Below are positions 1 to 6,644 of a DNA stretch of 9,211 nucleotides, one piece after another. The stretch is taken from the NCBI GenBank assembly GCA_955652075.1, contig CATPAS010000050.1:1-9211 (forward strand), given 5' to 3'. Source of the DNA: an uncultured Gaiellaceae bacterium (lineage in GTDB: Bacteria > Actinomycetota > Thermoleophilia > Gaiellales > Gaiellaceae). Positions within the stretch are counted from its first letter, which is position 1; each line of letters opens with the position of its first letter. Under the pieces are notes generated by a model, which did not search any database, had not been told where the DNA came from, and was given only the letters and a program-made list of their open reading frames with translations. Made by a program: the position numbers and the translations under genes.

Positions 1-696
1 CGAGTCGGCCATGCCGACCTCCGCGCGACCGCTCGCGAGGGCCAAGTTCGCCGCGTTCTGATCCGGGAAGACGAGGACGGTCACACCGGACTTCCCCGCC
101 TTCTTGCACTTCGTGCTCTGCGCCGTGGCATCGGCTGCCTGGGTCGTCCCTCTCTCAACCGCGACCTTGTGCCCGCAGAGGTCGGCGAGAGTGTTGATCG
201 TCGCGCCCCCCTGCGCTTTGACATAGAAGGACGTGCCGGCGATGAAGTACGTGACGAAGTCGACGACCTTCTCGCGTGCCTTGGTGTCGCTGAAGGACGA
301 GAACCCGAGGTCGTACTTGCCGGAGGAGAGACCCGGGATGATCGTGTCGAAGCTCGCGTTGACGAAGTTGGCCTTCAGTCCCATCACGCTCGCAATGGCG
401 TGCCCAAGATCGGGGCTCATGCCCTCGACGGTGTGCCCATCCGAACCGATGAACTCGTTCGGCGCGTAGGTGGCGTCGGAGGCGACGGTCAGCGTGCCTT
501 TCGACTTGATCGTTGCCGGAACCTCCGCAGCGATCGTGCCGTTCATTGCCACTGTGCTCGTAGCGGAAGTCGCGGTCGTGTTAGAGGCGGCGGTCGTTGC
601 AGCACTCTTGTTGCTGCTACCGCCGCACCCCACAGCGAGGAGGGCAACGAGGAAGGCGAGGGCGCCTGGCAGCGCAATCAGCTTCGAGCGGGACAC
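1..696 (-). CDS. Family 3 (PAAT-type) amino acid-binding lipoprotein, 3' end cut by window edge
   Basis: Extracytoplasmic solute-binding protein of the polar amino acid ABC uptake type (SBP_bac_3). The frame stays open from a GTG at 696 to base 1, giving 232 codons. The start is supported by AAAGGAG about 6 nt upstream. Residues 1-24 form a lipoprotein leader ending in AVGC (Cys24), followed by a Ser/Thr/Ala/Asn-rich linker to about residue 60. The domain shows SDATYAPNEF at 73-82, GMSPDL at 92-97, IPGLSSGKYDLGF at 120-132, Arg141 (usually the ligand carboxylate contact) followed by VVDF, and VAVERGTTQ at 178-186. It ends at GMADS, close to the family's conserved Asp, so about 50-80 C-terminal residues are probably missing. 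Cys174 and Cys197 could form a disulfide. The gene begins 15 nt after livF and is probably cotranscribed with it, although this class normally pairs with a different permease type. The amino acid ligand cannot be told. Confidence 0.9.
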   Translation of the reverse strand, partial: MSRSKLIALPGALAFLVALLAVGCGGSSNKSAATTAASNTTATSATSTVAMNGTIAAEVPATIKSKGTLTVASDATYAPNEFIGSDGHTVEGMSPDLGHAIASVMGLKANFVNASFDTIIPGLSSGKYDLGFSSFSDTKAREKVVDFVTYFIAGTSFYVKAQGGATINTLADLCGHKVAVERGTTQAADATAQSTKCKKAGKSGVTVLVFPDQNAANLALASGRAEVGMADS

Positions 697-711
697 GACG
701 GGCTCCTTTCG

Positions 712-1437
712 TCAATCGGTCTCCCCAAGATACGTCTTTCTGACCTGCTCGTTACGAAGTAGCGCCTTCGCGTCATCGGCGAGGGCCACCGTCCCGGTCT
801 CGAGCACATAGCCGCGGCTGGCCACGTCGAGCGCCATCATCGCGTTCTGCTCCACGAGCAGGATCGGCGTTCCCTGGTCGTTGATCTCCTTGATGATCGC
901 GAAGATCCGCTCGACGAGGATCGGCGCCAGCCCCATCGACGGCTCATCGAGCAGGAGCAGTTTTGGCCTCGCCATCAGCGCGCGTCCGATCGCGCACATC
1001 TGCTGCTCACCGCCTGACAGCGTCCCCGCCTTTTGGCTCTTGCGCTCGGCCAGCCGCGGGAAGAGCGAAAAGACCCGGTCCATGTCGTCTTTGGTCTCGA
1101 GGCGATCAGTGCGTTGGAAAGCGCCCATCTCGAGATTCTCGCTTACTGTCATGCGCGGGAAGAGCTTGCGCCCTTCCGGAGATTGCGAGATGCCACTCTT
1201 GACGATCTCGTGGGCTGGCGTCCGCGTGATGTCGTTGCCCTCGAAGACGATCGAGCCTCGCCTCGGATGGTTGAGCCCGTTGATCGACCGCAGTGTCGTG
1301 GTCTTACCGGCGCCGTTCGAGCCGATCAGCGTGACGATCTCGCCCTGATGCACCTCGAGCGAGATCCCTTTGAGCGCCTCGATCGCACCGTAGAACGTGT
1401 GGATCCCCTCGACGTAGAGAACCCGCTCGCTAGCCAC
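712..1437 (-). CDS. livF: Branched-chain amino acid ABC transporter ATP-binding protein LivF
   Basis: Cytoplasmic ATPase that drives the LivHM permease, 241 aa from the chosen GTG. Walker A is GSNGAGKT (39-46), the Q-loop is Gln85 in SQSPEGR, the ABC signature is LSGGEQQ (140-146) and Walker B is LLLLDEP (160-166). The switch position reads VEQN (Gln197) rather than His, which is typical of LivF and separates it from LivG. The open frame extends to 1470, but the GTG at 1437 is preferred: GGGAG lies 9 nt upstream, homology starts there, and the length fits LivF (E. coli about 237 aa). The start overlaps the end of livG by 8 nt, implying translational coupling. Family assignment is secure. The exact transported amino acid is inferred only from the operon type. 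Confidence 0.95.
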   Translation of the reverse strand: MASERVLYVEGIHTFYGAIEALKGISLEVHQGEIVTLIGSNGAGKTTTLRSINGLNHPRRGSIVFEGNDITRTPAHEIVKSGISQSPEGRKLFPRMTVSENLEMGAFQRTDRLETKDDMDRVFSLFPRLAERKSQKAGTLSGGEQQMCAIGRALMARPKLLLLDEPSMGLAPILVERIFAIIKEINDQGTPILLVEQNAMMALDVASRGYVLETGTVALADDAKALLRNEQVRKTYLGETD

Positions 1438-2212
1438 TCGCGATCGCTCCCGTCCCAAGATAGGCCTCAATCACCCGCGGGTCCTTCTGGACCGCGCTCG
1501 GCGGCCCTTCGGCGATCTTCGCACCGTAGTCGAGTACCGTCACTCGGTCTGAGACCCCCATGACCACGCGCATGTCGTGCTCGATGATTAGCACCGTGAG
1601 CGCTCGCTCCTCGCGCAGTTTATGGACGAACCGGATGAACTCGAGCGTCTCCTGGGGATTCATTCCCGCAGTCGGCTCGTCGAGCAAGAGAAGCCTGGGC
1701 TGAGTGGCGAGCGCTCTGGCGACCTCGAGCCGCCGCTGGTCACCGTAGGCCAGGTTGCGTGCGTAGTCCTCGCCGTGTCCGCTCAGCCCACAGTACGCGA
1801 GGAGTTCCCGTGCGTTCTCGTGAGCCTGCCGTTCTTCGCGCTTGAGCCGTGGAGTGTGGAGGATGCTTGCGAGCACGCCGCCCCTGAGCCGGGAGTGCAT
1901 CCCGACGAGCACGTTTTCGATTGACGACATCTGCTGGAAGAGACGGATGTTCTGAAACGTGCGCCCAATGCCGCGCTCGGTGATGGCGTGTGGGGGGAGG
2001 CCGGTGATGTCCTCCCCGTCGAACGCGACCTGTCCGCTCGTCGGCTTGTACACGCCGGTGAGCATGTTGAAGAACGTCGTCTTCCCGGCGCCGTTCGGCC
2101 CAATCAGGCTGACGGTCGAGTTGCGCGGGATCGAGAAGTCGATGTGGTCGACCGCGAGGAGGCCCCCGAACCGCTTCTCCAAGGAGCGCGTGGTGAGGAT
2201 GTCGCTGCTCAC
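1430..2212 (-). CDS. livG: Branched-chain amino acid ABC transporter ATP-binding protein LivG
   Basis: Second ATPase of the Liv importer, 260 aa. Walker A is GPNGAGKT (38-45), the Q-loop is Gln87 in RTFQNIRLF, the signature is the LivG-type degenerate LAYGDQRRLE (155-164), Walker B is LLLLDEP (174-180) and the switch is IEHDM with His212. It also has the LivG insertion between Q-loop and signature (about 108-150). The chosen GTG at 2212 overlaps the livM stop as GTGA (4 nt), with AGGA about 10 nt upstream. The longer open frame to 2365 lies inside livM and is rejected. Expected to heterodimerise with LivF under LivH/LivM. Confidence 0.95.
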   Translation of the reverse strand: MSSDILTTRSLEKRFGGLLAVDHIDFSIPRNSTVSLIGPNGAGKTTFFNMLTGVYKPTSGQVAFDGEDITGLPPHAITERGIGRTFQNIRLFQQMSSIENVLVGMHSRLRGGVLASILHTPRLKREERQAHENARELLAYCGLSGHGEDYARNLAYGDQRRLEVARALATQPRLLLLDEPTAGMNPQETLEFIRFVHKLREERALTVLIIEHDMRVVMGVSDRVTVLDYGAKIAEGPPSAVQKDPRVIEAYLGTGAIASG

Positions 2213-3846
2213 GCGATCTCGTCCTGAATCGGCGTGTCGTGGACACCGGTCTCGAACTCGAGCTTGCGCCTTTGCTCCGGGAAGAGACCCTGCGGCCTGA
2301 GCAGCATGACGAGCACGATGATCGCGCCGTAAATCCCGAATGTAACCAGGGGCGCGTTGAGGCACCCGCCACTGATGACCGAGGACGGATCCTGCTTGCT
2401 CGGATCACAGACGAGCACATGGTCGTTCATCCAGCCGTTGAAGTTGGCGATCCCTTCCAGGTTCAGGTACTCGAGAAAGGCCGCGCCGGCGATCACGCCC
2501 CAGACGTTGCCCATCCCGCCGAGGATGACCATGCAGAGGATCAGCACCGAAATGTTGAAGAAGAAGTCGTCCGGGAAGACGCCCGTCTTGATGGTGGCGA
2601 ACCACGCTCCGGCGATGCCGCCAAAGAAGGCGCCCGAGGCGTAGGCCCATGTCTTCGTGCGCATCAGCGGAATCCCCATCGCCGCCGCGGCCGTCTCGTC
2701 CTCGCGGATCGCGATCCAGGCGCGACCGAGTCGCGAGTCGCGCAGACGGATGCTGCAGAAAACCGTGATCAGTAGCAACCCGAGCGCGGTCCAGAACATC
2801 AGGCTGAGGAAGTTCACGTAGGTGCCCTGCTTGCCGAGGTAACTGGCCGGTAGCCCGAAGTGGCTCGACAGCCAATGGCCGAAGCCGGGCGAGTCAATCG
2901 GGTTGATTCCGGGGGGGCCGTTCGTCAGGTTGAAGCCGAGTCCATCCTTGTCACCGTTGCGGGCGACCTGCGGGAGGATCTCGCCGAAGCCGAGCGTCAC
3001 GATGGCGAGGTAGTCCCCGCGAAGACGTAGCGTCGGAAGCCCGATGATCACGCCCACCAGTGCCGTCAGCACGCCGGCAACTATCAGGACGAGCCAGATC
3101 GTCAGATGGATGCCGCCGATCTGCAGGATGCCCTTCTCGGCAACCGATCCGAAGTTGAAGCTGACGCCGTAGGCGGCGAAGTGGGGAGACGCCAGCCACG
3201 CTGCCGTATAGGCGCCGATCGCGTAGAAGGCGACATAGCCGAGATCGAGCAGGCCCGCGTAACCGACCACCATGTTCAGCCCGATCGCCATCATCGCGAA
3301 GATGATCATGGAGACCATCGTGTCCATGCTCGGAAACGCGTTGAAGACGGGAAGATTGAACAGGAATCTCTGGTAATCCGTCTGCTGGATGAAGTACGGG
3401 TAGGCAATGACCAACGCGAAAGCCGTCAACGGCGCGGCGAACCGGCGCACGCGCGACGGCAGCAGGTAGAGCACATAGGTGAGCGCGAGCAGGACGATCA
3501 GGGACGGATCCGGTGCGAGACCGCCGACCCAGGCCACCAGGATCACGAGGCCCGCGATCACGGGCGGCGGCACTGCCCGCTGTAGGAGCGGAGACTTCCT
3601 CTGCCACCGGCCCCGTGCATCCCCAAGCCCGGCGCGGTCGAGGCCGAGCCAGAAGCCCGCGTACGCACTCCTCGCCAGAAACAATGCGAGCACGGCGGCG
3701 ACGAGGATGTACACCTCTGGACTCCGCCGAAGCACCCCCGACCAGGCCAGTCCGAGCAGTAAGCCCGCAATCGGTAGCGCGAGTACCGCGCGTCGGACGA
3801 CTAGCGGCTGCCTGCGCCACAGCGCCGAGACCCTGACGCGGCCCAC
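2209..3846 (-). CDS. livM: Branched-chain amino acid ABC transporter permease LivM, extended N-terminus
   Basis: Inner-membrane permease, 545 aa, starting at a GTG immediately after the livH stop (TAGGTG), with a G-rich ribosome-binding stretch in the last livH codons. The conserved core begins near residue 175: GYAGLLDLGYVAFYAIGAY (195-213), LRLRGDYLAIVTLGFGEI (273-290), the ATPase-contacting loop LGRAWIAIREDETAAAAMGI (373-392), LGGMGNVWG (442-450), and the family-typical ending LRPQGLFP (516-523). The core is preceded by about 170 residues with roughly four or five hydrophobic segments (about 21-38, 44-62, 96-112, 115-130, 138-152). The protein is therefore longer than E. coli LivM (about 425 aa). 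A loop at about 472-497 carries Cys480 and Cys495. The role in the Liv importer is secure; the purpose of the N-terminal block is unknown. Confidence 0.94.
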   Translation of the reverse strand: MGRVRVSALWRRQPLVVRRAVLALPIAGLLLGLAWSGVLRRSPEVYILVAAVLALFLARSAYAGFWLGLDRAGLGDARGRWQRKSPLLQRAVPPPVIAGLVILVAWVGGLAPDPSLIVLLALTYVLYLLPSRVRRFAAPLTAFALVIAYPYFIQQTDYQRFLFNLPVFNAFPSMDTMVSMIIFAMMAIGLNMVVGYAGLLDLGYVAFYAIGAYTAAWLASPHFAAYGVSFNFGSVAEKGILQIGGIHLTIWLVLIVAGVLTALVGVIIGLPTLRLRGDYLAIVTLGFGEILPQVARNGDKDGLGFNLTNGPPGINPIDSPGFGHWLSSHFGLPASYLGKQGTYVNFLSLMFWTALGLLLITVFCSIRLRDSRLGRAWIAIREDETAAAAMGIPLMRTKTWAYASGAFFGGIAGAWFATIKTGVFPDDFFFNISVLILCMVILGGMGNVWGVIAGAAFLEYLNLEGIANFNGWMNDHVLVCDPSKQDPSSVISGGCLNAPLVTFGIYGAIIVLVMLLRPQGLFPEQRRKLEFETGVHDTPIQDEIA

Positions 3847-4932
3847 CTAACCCCCCTCGGGCGTCCGCTCGCCGAGCAGGCCCTGCGGCCGGAAGACGAG
3901 GATCAAGATCAGGATGGCAAAGACGAGCGACTGGGTCCACTTCGAGCCGGGGCTGTGCCAGGCGAGGCCTTCGTTGAAGTTCTGGATCAGGCCGATCAGG
4001 AGTGCCCCGAGCACTGCTCCGGGCAGGTTCCCGATACCTCCGAGGACTGCGGCCGTGAATGCGAACAGACCAAGCGTGAAGCCCGTGCTGAAACCGATCT
4101 CCGTGGAGTAGAAGGCAAAGATCACGCCCCCCACCCCGGCAAGCCCCCCGGCGAGGAGGAACGTGAATGAGATCGTCCGGTCGACGTCGATGCCCATCAT
4201 GGCGGCGGCGTCCTTGTCCTGAGCGGTCGCCCGCATCGCCTTCCCCGCGCGGGTGAACTTGACGAGCCAGATCAGCCCGACAAGCACGGGGACGGTGACG
4301 GCGAGCACGAACAGCCGGTCCGCCGTGTAGACGACCTGCCCGACCTTGAAGAGCTGGCCGCCGTGTCCCGCCGAAAACTCGCTCACGGGCACGCTCACCG
4401 GCCGCGTTCCCTTCCAGATGATCGCAACGTTCTGGAGGATGAACGAGACCCCGATCGCCGTGATCAGCGGAGCAAGGCGCGGCGCGCCACGGAGGGGTTT
4501 GTAGGCGATCCTCTCGATCCCCGCGTTGAGCAGAGCGCAGCCGGCGATTGCCGCCGCCAGCGACACGAGCAGCGCAGCGATGAGGATCCCAAAGCCGGGA
4601 TTCTCTCCCAGCCCGAAGAGCTGCACGACGAGCGACGCCGTGATCATCCCGCCCAGCATGAAGACGTCCCCGTGAGCGAAGTTGATCAGCTCCAGGATCC
4701 CGTAGACGAGTGTGTAGCCGAGCGCGACGAGGGCGTAGAGAGCGCCCTGGGAGACGCCGACGAGGAAGACGCTACCGAAGTCATTTGGGCTCTTGACGAG
4801 GTTGACGCCGAGCCAGACGAGGACGACCAAGACCAGCAGGATCCCGAGGGCTTGACTGGCGTGCGCGCCGAAATCCCGCCTCGCCCTGATCGGCTGAACG
4901 TGAGCCTCGCTGACCAGATCCGCCTCCTTCAA
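3847..4932 (-). CDS. livH: Branched-chain amino acid ABC transporter permease LivH
   Basis: Inner-membrane permease pairing with LivM, up to 361 aa. Core motifs: GVSQGALYALVALGYTLVYG (59-78), LINFAHGDVFMLGG (82-95), the coupling loop GKAMRATAQDKDAAAMMGID (230-249), VLGGIGNLPGAVLGALLIG (296-314), and the closing FRPQGLLGER. An N-terminal hydrophobic segment (about 28-45) precedes the usual start of the core. The start is uncertain. The outermost start-like codon is TTG at 4932, but a strong AAGGAGG (4929-4923) lies inside that reading and sits 5 nt before a CTG at 4917. A 356-aa protein starting with CTG is therefore plausible. The gene is 71 nt downstream of the binding-protein gene, with a strong hairpin between them. 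Confidence 0.94.
   Translation of the reverse strand: MKEADLVSEAHVQPIRARRDFGAHASQALGILLVLVVLVWLGVNLVKSPNDFGSVFLVGVSQGALYALVALGYTLVYGILELINFAHGDVFMLGGMITASLVVQLFGLGENPGFGILIAALLVSLAAAIAGCALLNAGIERIAYKPLRGAPRLAPLITAIGVSFILQNVAIIWKGTRPVSVPVSEFSAGHGGQLFKVGQVVYTADRLFVLAVTVPVLVGLIWLVKFTRAGKAMRATAQDKDAAAMMGIDVDRTISFTFLLAGGLAGVGGVIFAFYSTEIGFSTGFTLGLFAFTAAVLGGIGNLPGAVLGALLIGLIQNFNEGLAWHSPGSKWTQSLVFAILILILVFRPQGLLGERTPEGG
4923..4929 (-). promoter_or_regulatory. Strong Shine-Dalgarno inside the annotated livH 5' end
   Basis: AAGGAGG reads on the minus strand at 4929-4923, just 3' of the TTG at 4932. The TTG itself has no ribosome-binding sequence before it; the preceding bases are the 3' arm of the hairpin. 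The only start-like codon at proper spacing (5 nt) in the livH frame is CTG at 4917-4915. The next in-frame TTG is about 30 codons further on, inside the hydrophobic N-terminal segment. Confidence 0.6.
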
Positions 4933-4935
4933 ACG

Positions 4936-4976
4936 CGGCTGGGGGAAGGAGCGTACGAACTCTCTTCCCCCAGCCG
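4936..4976 (-). terminator. Intergenic 13-bp-stem hairpin between binding-protein and livH genes
   Basis: CGGCTGGGGGAAG (4936-4948) and CTTCCCCCAGCCG (4964-4976) are perfect reverse complements with a 15-nt loop. On the transcribed strand the stem is followed by CGTTTGAAGG, so the U-run is short and a full rho-independent terminator is doubtful. It more likely acts as a partial attenuator or as a 3'-end stabiliser and processing stop, giving more binding protein than permease, as is known for other binding-protein ABC operons. The hairpin ends 6 nt before the livH Shine-Dalgarno, so it might also affect livH translation. Confidence 0.75.
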
Positions 4977-5003
4977 GATGCCTTTCAGGACGCTAGCCCA
5001 GCT

Positions 5004-6347
5004 TCATGCCTTTACTTTCAGGATGACGGCGAAGACGGGGACGCCTTTGTCGCCGCGCAACTGGTCGAAGCTGATCGCCTTCGTGGGCACGGTGTCGCCG
5101 TTCTTGTCGAAGTGGAACGTGCCCATGATCCCCTTGGTCACGTGCGTCTTGAACAGCTGGCTCGTCACCGATGCCCGCGTGCCGTTCGAGCGCTTAATGG
5201 CGGCGAGCATGATCTCCGCGCCCTGCGCCTGGTAGACGGCGTACGGAGCCGGGAGTTCGCCCTTCTTCAGGTGCAGGAACTGGCCAAAGGCCTTGATGAA
5301 CTTCTTCCCGGTCGGACCGAGCTTCTCGAGGGGCAGGCCTGCGTAGCTCACATACATGTTCTGCGCCGCCGAGCCCGCCGCCAGGGTCGCAGAGTACGGC
5401 GTCCAGCCGTCGGGCCCCACGAACACTGGTCCCGGCCCGAGGACGGCGCGGAGGTCCTTGAGCAGCTTGGCGCCGTTGTTGCAGACGATGCCGCCGAGAT
5501 ACACGGCGTCGGCGCCCGTCTGCTTGATGCGGTTACCGATCGCCTCGTAGCTCGTCGCCTTCGCGTCCCACGGCTCGAAGCCGAGCACCTTGATGCCTTC
5601 CTGCTCCGCCCTGAGCCTGAACCCGTTGGCGACACCCTTCCCGAAGGTCTGGTTGTCGTGGAGGATGTAGACGTTCTTGATCGGCGCGAACTTCTTGCCC
5701 TGCGCCAGCTTGAACGCCTTGCTCAGGAGCAGATCTGCGGCTGCCGGTCCTTGGTAGTCGTCACTGGCGGCCACGCGGACATAACTACGCTTCCCCGTTG
5801 GGTAGTAGACGCCCGGCTCTCCAGGTGCGGTCCATGGCGCCGTGTGGGTCAGCTCAACCGCGGTGTTTGCGACGCTGAGCATTCCGAGCGGTCCACCAGG
5901 CGCTCGGTTGGCGAGCGGAATGATCAGCTTGGCGCAGCCTGAGTTGAACGTCCCGAGGATACCGACCACGGCCTGGTCCGCGGCATACGCCCTACCGTTC
6001 GACGTGCACTTTGCTGCATCCCAGGCGGCTGTCTGGGCTGTCGAGTCGTCACAAGCCTGGTAGCCGACCGTGTACTTGCCGGCTCTGAAGTGGTACTGCT
6101 TGTCCAGCACGTACTGGATCGCCTTACCCATGTCGATGTTCTGCGCGCGGCCTGCCCCTTGCAGCGGCAGGTCCGAAGCGATGAGGAGTTGCGGCTTGCC
6201 CGGGCCCTTGTAGAACACCGGGCCGCAGGCCGACGAAGGCAGCGGCGTGGCGACTCCGCTCTTCGCGCTCGCACTGCTCGAGTACCCCACGACGGCCGCG
6301 ACAGCCAAACCTGTGCCGACGAGCGCCAACAACAAGAGTTTCTTCAC
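5004..6347 (-). CDS. Branched-chain/hydrophobic amino acid ABC transporter substrate-binding protein
   Basis: Extracytoplasmic type I periplasmic-binding-fold protein (Peripla_BP_6, LivJ/LivK-like), 447 aa, first gene of the liv operon. The GTG at 6347 has AGGAGG 7 nt upstream. Residues 1-28 are a Sec signal peptide (KKLLLL, hydrophobic core, SSASA cleavage site). No lipobox is seen, so its attachment in a monoderm is unclear. Family features: IASDLPLQGAG (56-66), GKAIQYVLD (74-82), VVGILGTFNSGCAKLIIPLAN (127-147, substrate-loop region), NVYILHDNQTFGKGVANGF (225-243), GADAVYLGGI (278-287), FVGPDGW (309-315), APYAVYQAQGAEIMLAAI (367-384), and a C-terminal FDKNGDTVPTKAISF (413-427). Cysteines at 41, 99, 114, 138 and 289 could form one or two disulfides. 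The ligand is inferred from operon context; related proteins also bind other small amides or carboxylates. Confidence 0.93.
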   Translation of the reverse strand: MKKLLLLALVGTGLAVAAVVGYSSSASAKSGVATPLPSSACGPVFYKGPGKPQLLIASDLPLQGAGRAQNIDMGKAIQYVLDKQYHFRAGKYTVGYQACDDSTAQTAAWDAAKCTSNGRAYAADQAVVGILGTFNSGCAKLIIPLANRAPGGPLGMLSVANTAVELTHTAPWTAPGEPGVYYPTGKRSYVRVAASDDYQGPAAADLLLSKAFKLAQGKKFAPIKNVYILHDNQTFGKGVANGFRLRAEQEGIKVLGFEPWDAKATSYEAIGNRIKQTGADAVYLGGIVCNNGAKLLKDLRAVLGPGPVFVGPDGWTPYSATLAAGSAAQNMYVSYAGLPLEKLGPTGKKFIKAFGQFLHLKKGELPAPYAVYQAQGAEIMLAAIKRSNGTRASVTSQLFKTHVTKGIMGTFHFDKNGDTVPTKAISFDQLRGDKGVPVFAVILKVKA

Positions 6348-6406
6348 GCTCTTCCCTCCTGTCTCCCATCCACGCTTGCCTGCGCGGAAGCGTTGGGTGC
6401 CCGGGC

Positions 6407-6435
6407 AGTATTTCGCTCCAGTACGCAGGCTGCAA
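6407..6435 (-). promoter_or_regulatory. Candidate sigma70-type promoter of the liv operon
   Basis: On the minus strand TTGCAG (6435-6430) and AATACT (6412-6407) are separated by 17 nt. Each matches the housekeeping consensus at four of six positions. Transcription would begin near 6400 and leave a leader of about 50 nt before the GTG at 6347. The position between the tRNA 3' end and the first operon gene is right. The box similarity alone is modest. Confidence 0.35.
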
Positions 6436-6449
6436 GCCGGTGCAGGCTG
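6425..6449. repeat. 8-bp direct repeat over the liv promoter -35 region
   Basis: GCAGGCTG occurs at 6425-6432 and again at 6442-6449, with 17-bp periodicity. The first copy overlaps the candidate -35 box, and a small inverted repeat GGCT-GCA-AGCC (6428-6438) lies within it. This could be a regulator-binding site for amino-acid-responsive control, but short GC-rich repeats also arise by chance. Confidence 0.3.
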
Positions 6450-6513
6450 GGAGTCGAGCGGCCATGGCGCTGGCAACCCCGAGCAACCCTGCCTTTTTGC
6501 GAGACAGCCGTGA

Positions 6514-6599
6514 TGCCGAAGGTGGGGGTCGAACCCACACGGGCCTCGCGGCCCACTGGATTTTGAGTCCAGCGCGTCTGCCAGTTCCGCCACTTCGGC
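6514..6599 (-). tRNA. tRNA-Leu (anticodon CAA)
   Basis: Read on the minus strand, an 86-nt gene starts GCCGAAGTGG and ends CTTCGGC plus discriminator A at 6514. The 7-bp acceptor stem pairs perfectly (GCCGAAG/CTTCGGC). The anticodon stem CTGGA/TCCAG encloses the loop CTCAAAA, giving anticodon CAA (6565-6563), which reads UUG leucine codons. A long variable arm (GGGCC-GCGA-GGCCC) marks it as class II, and the T-arm has GGTTCGACCCC. CCA is not encoded. It lies 166 nt upstream of the liv binding-protein gene and in the same direction. I see no clear terminator between them, so read-through into the liv operon is possible. Confidence 0.97.
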
Positions 6600-6607
6600 G
6601 CGGCGAC

Positions 6608-6638
6608 ATCGTAGCCCCGGCGCCGAGTTCTCTACGAT
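6608..6638. promoter_or_regulatory. Dyad-symmetric divergent promoter region (tRNA-Leu / phosphofructokinase)
   Basis: ATCGTAG (6608-6614) and CTACGAT (6632-6638) form a perfect 7-bp inverted repeat with a 17-bp centre. That centre contains the palindrome CGGCGCCG (6618-6625). Each half gives a TACGAT -10 box on one strand: plus at 6633-6638, six nt before the phosphofructokinase ATG, and minus at 6613-6608, eight nt before the tRNA 5' end. The -35 regions are weak and each would fall on the opposite half-site. The boxes and spacing are seen directly; promoter function and competition between directions are inferred. Confidence 0.45.
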
Positions 6639-6644
6639 CGGCGC

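Noticed and set aside
2213..2365. N-terminal extension of LivG from an ATG inside livM
   Set aside because: The extra residues lie within livM coding sequence in another frame and resemble no LivG. The GTGA overlap start gives the family's normal length.
4363..5235. 290-aa plus-strand open frame
   Set aside because: Highly charged, low-hydrophobicity sequence antisense to livH and the binding-protein gene. It is typical of an antisense shadow in GC-rich DNA, with no recognisable motif.
6480..6513. Possible terminator after tRNA-Leu (a run of A on the minus strand)
   Set aside because: The minus strand reads GCAAAAAGGC, so the run is A, not U, and no stable stem precedes it.
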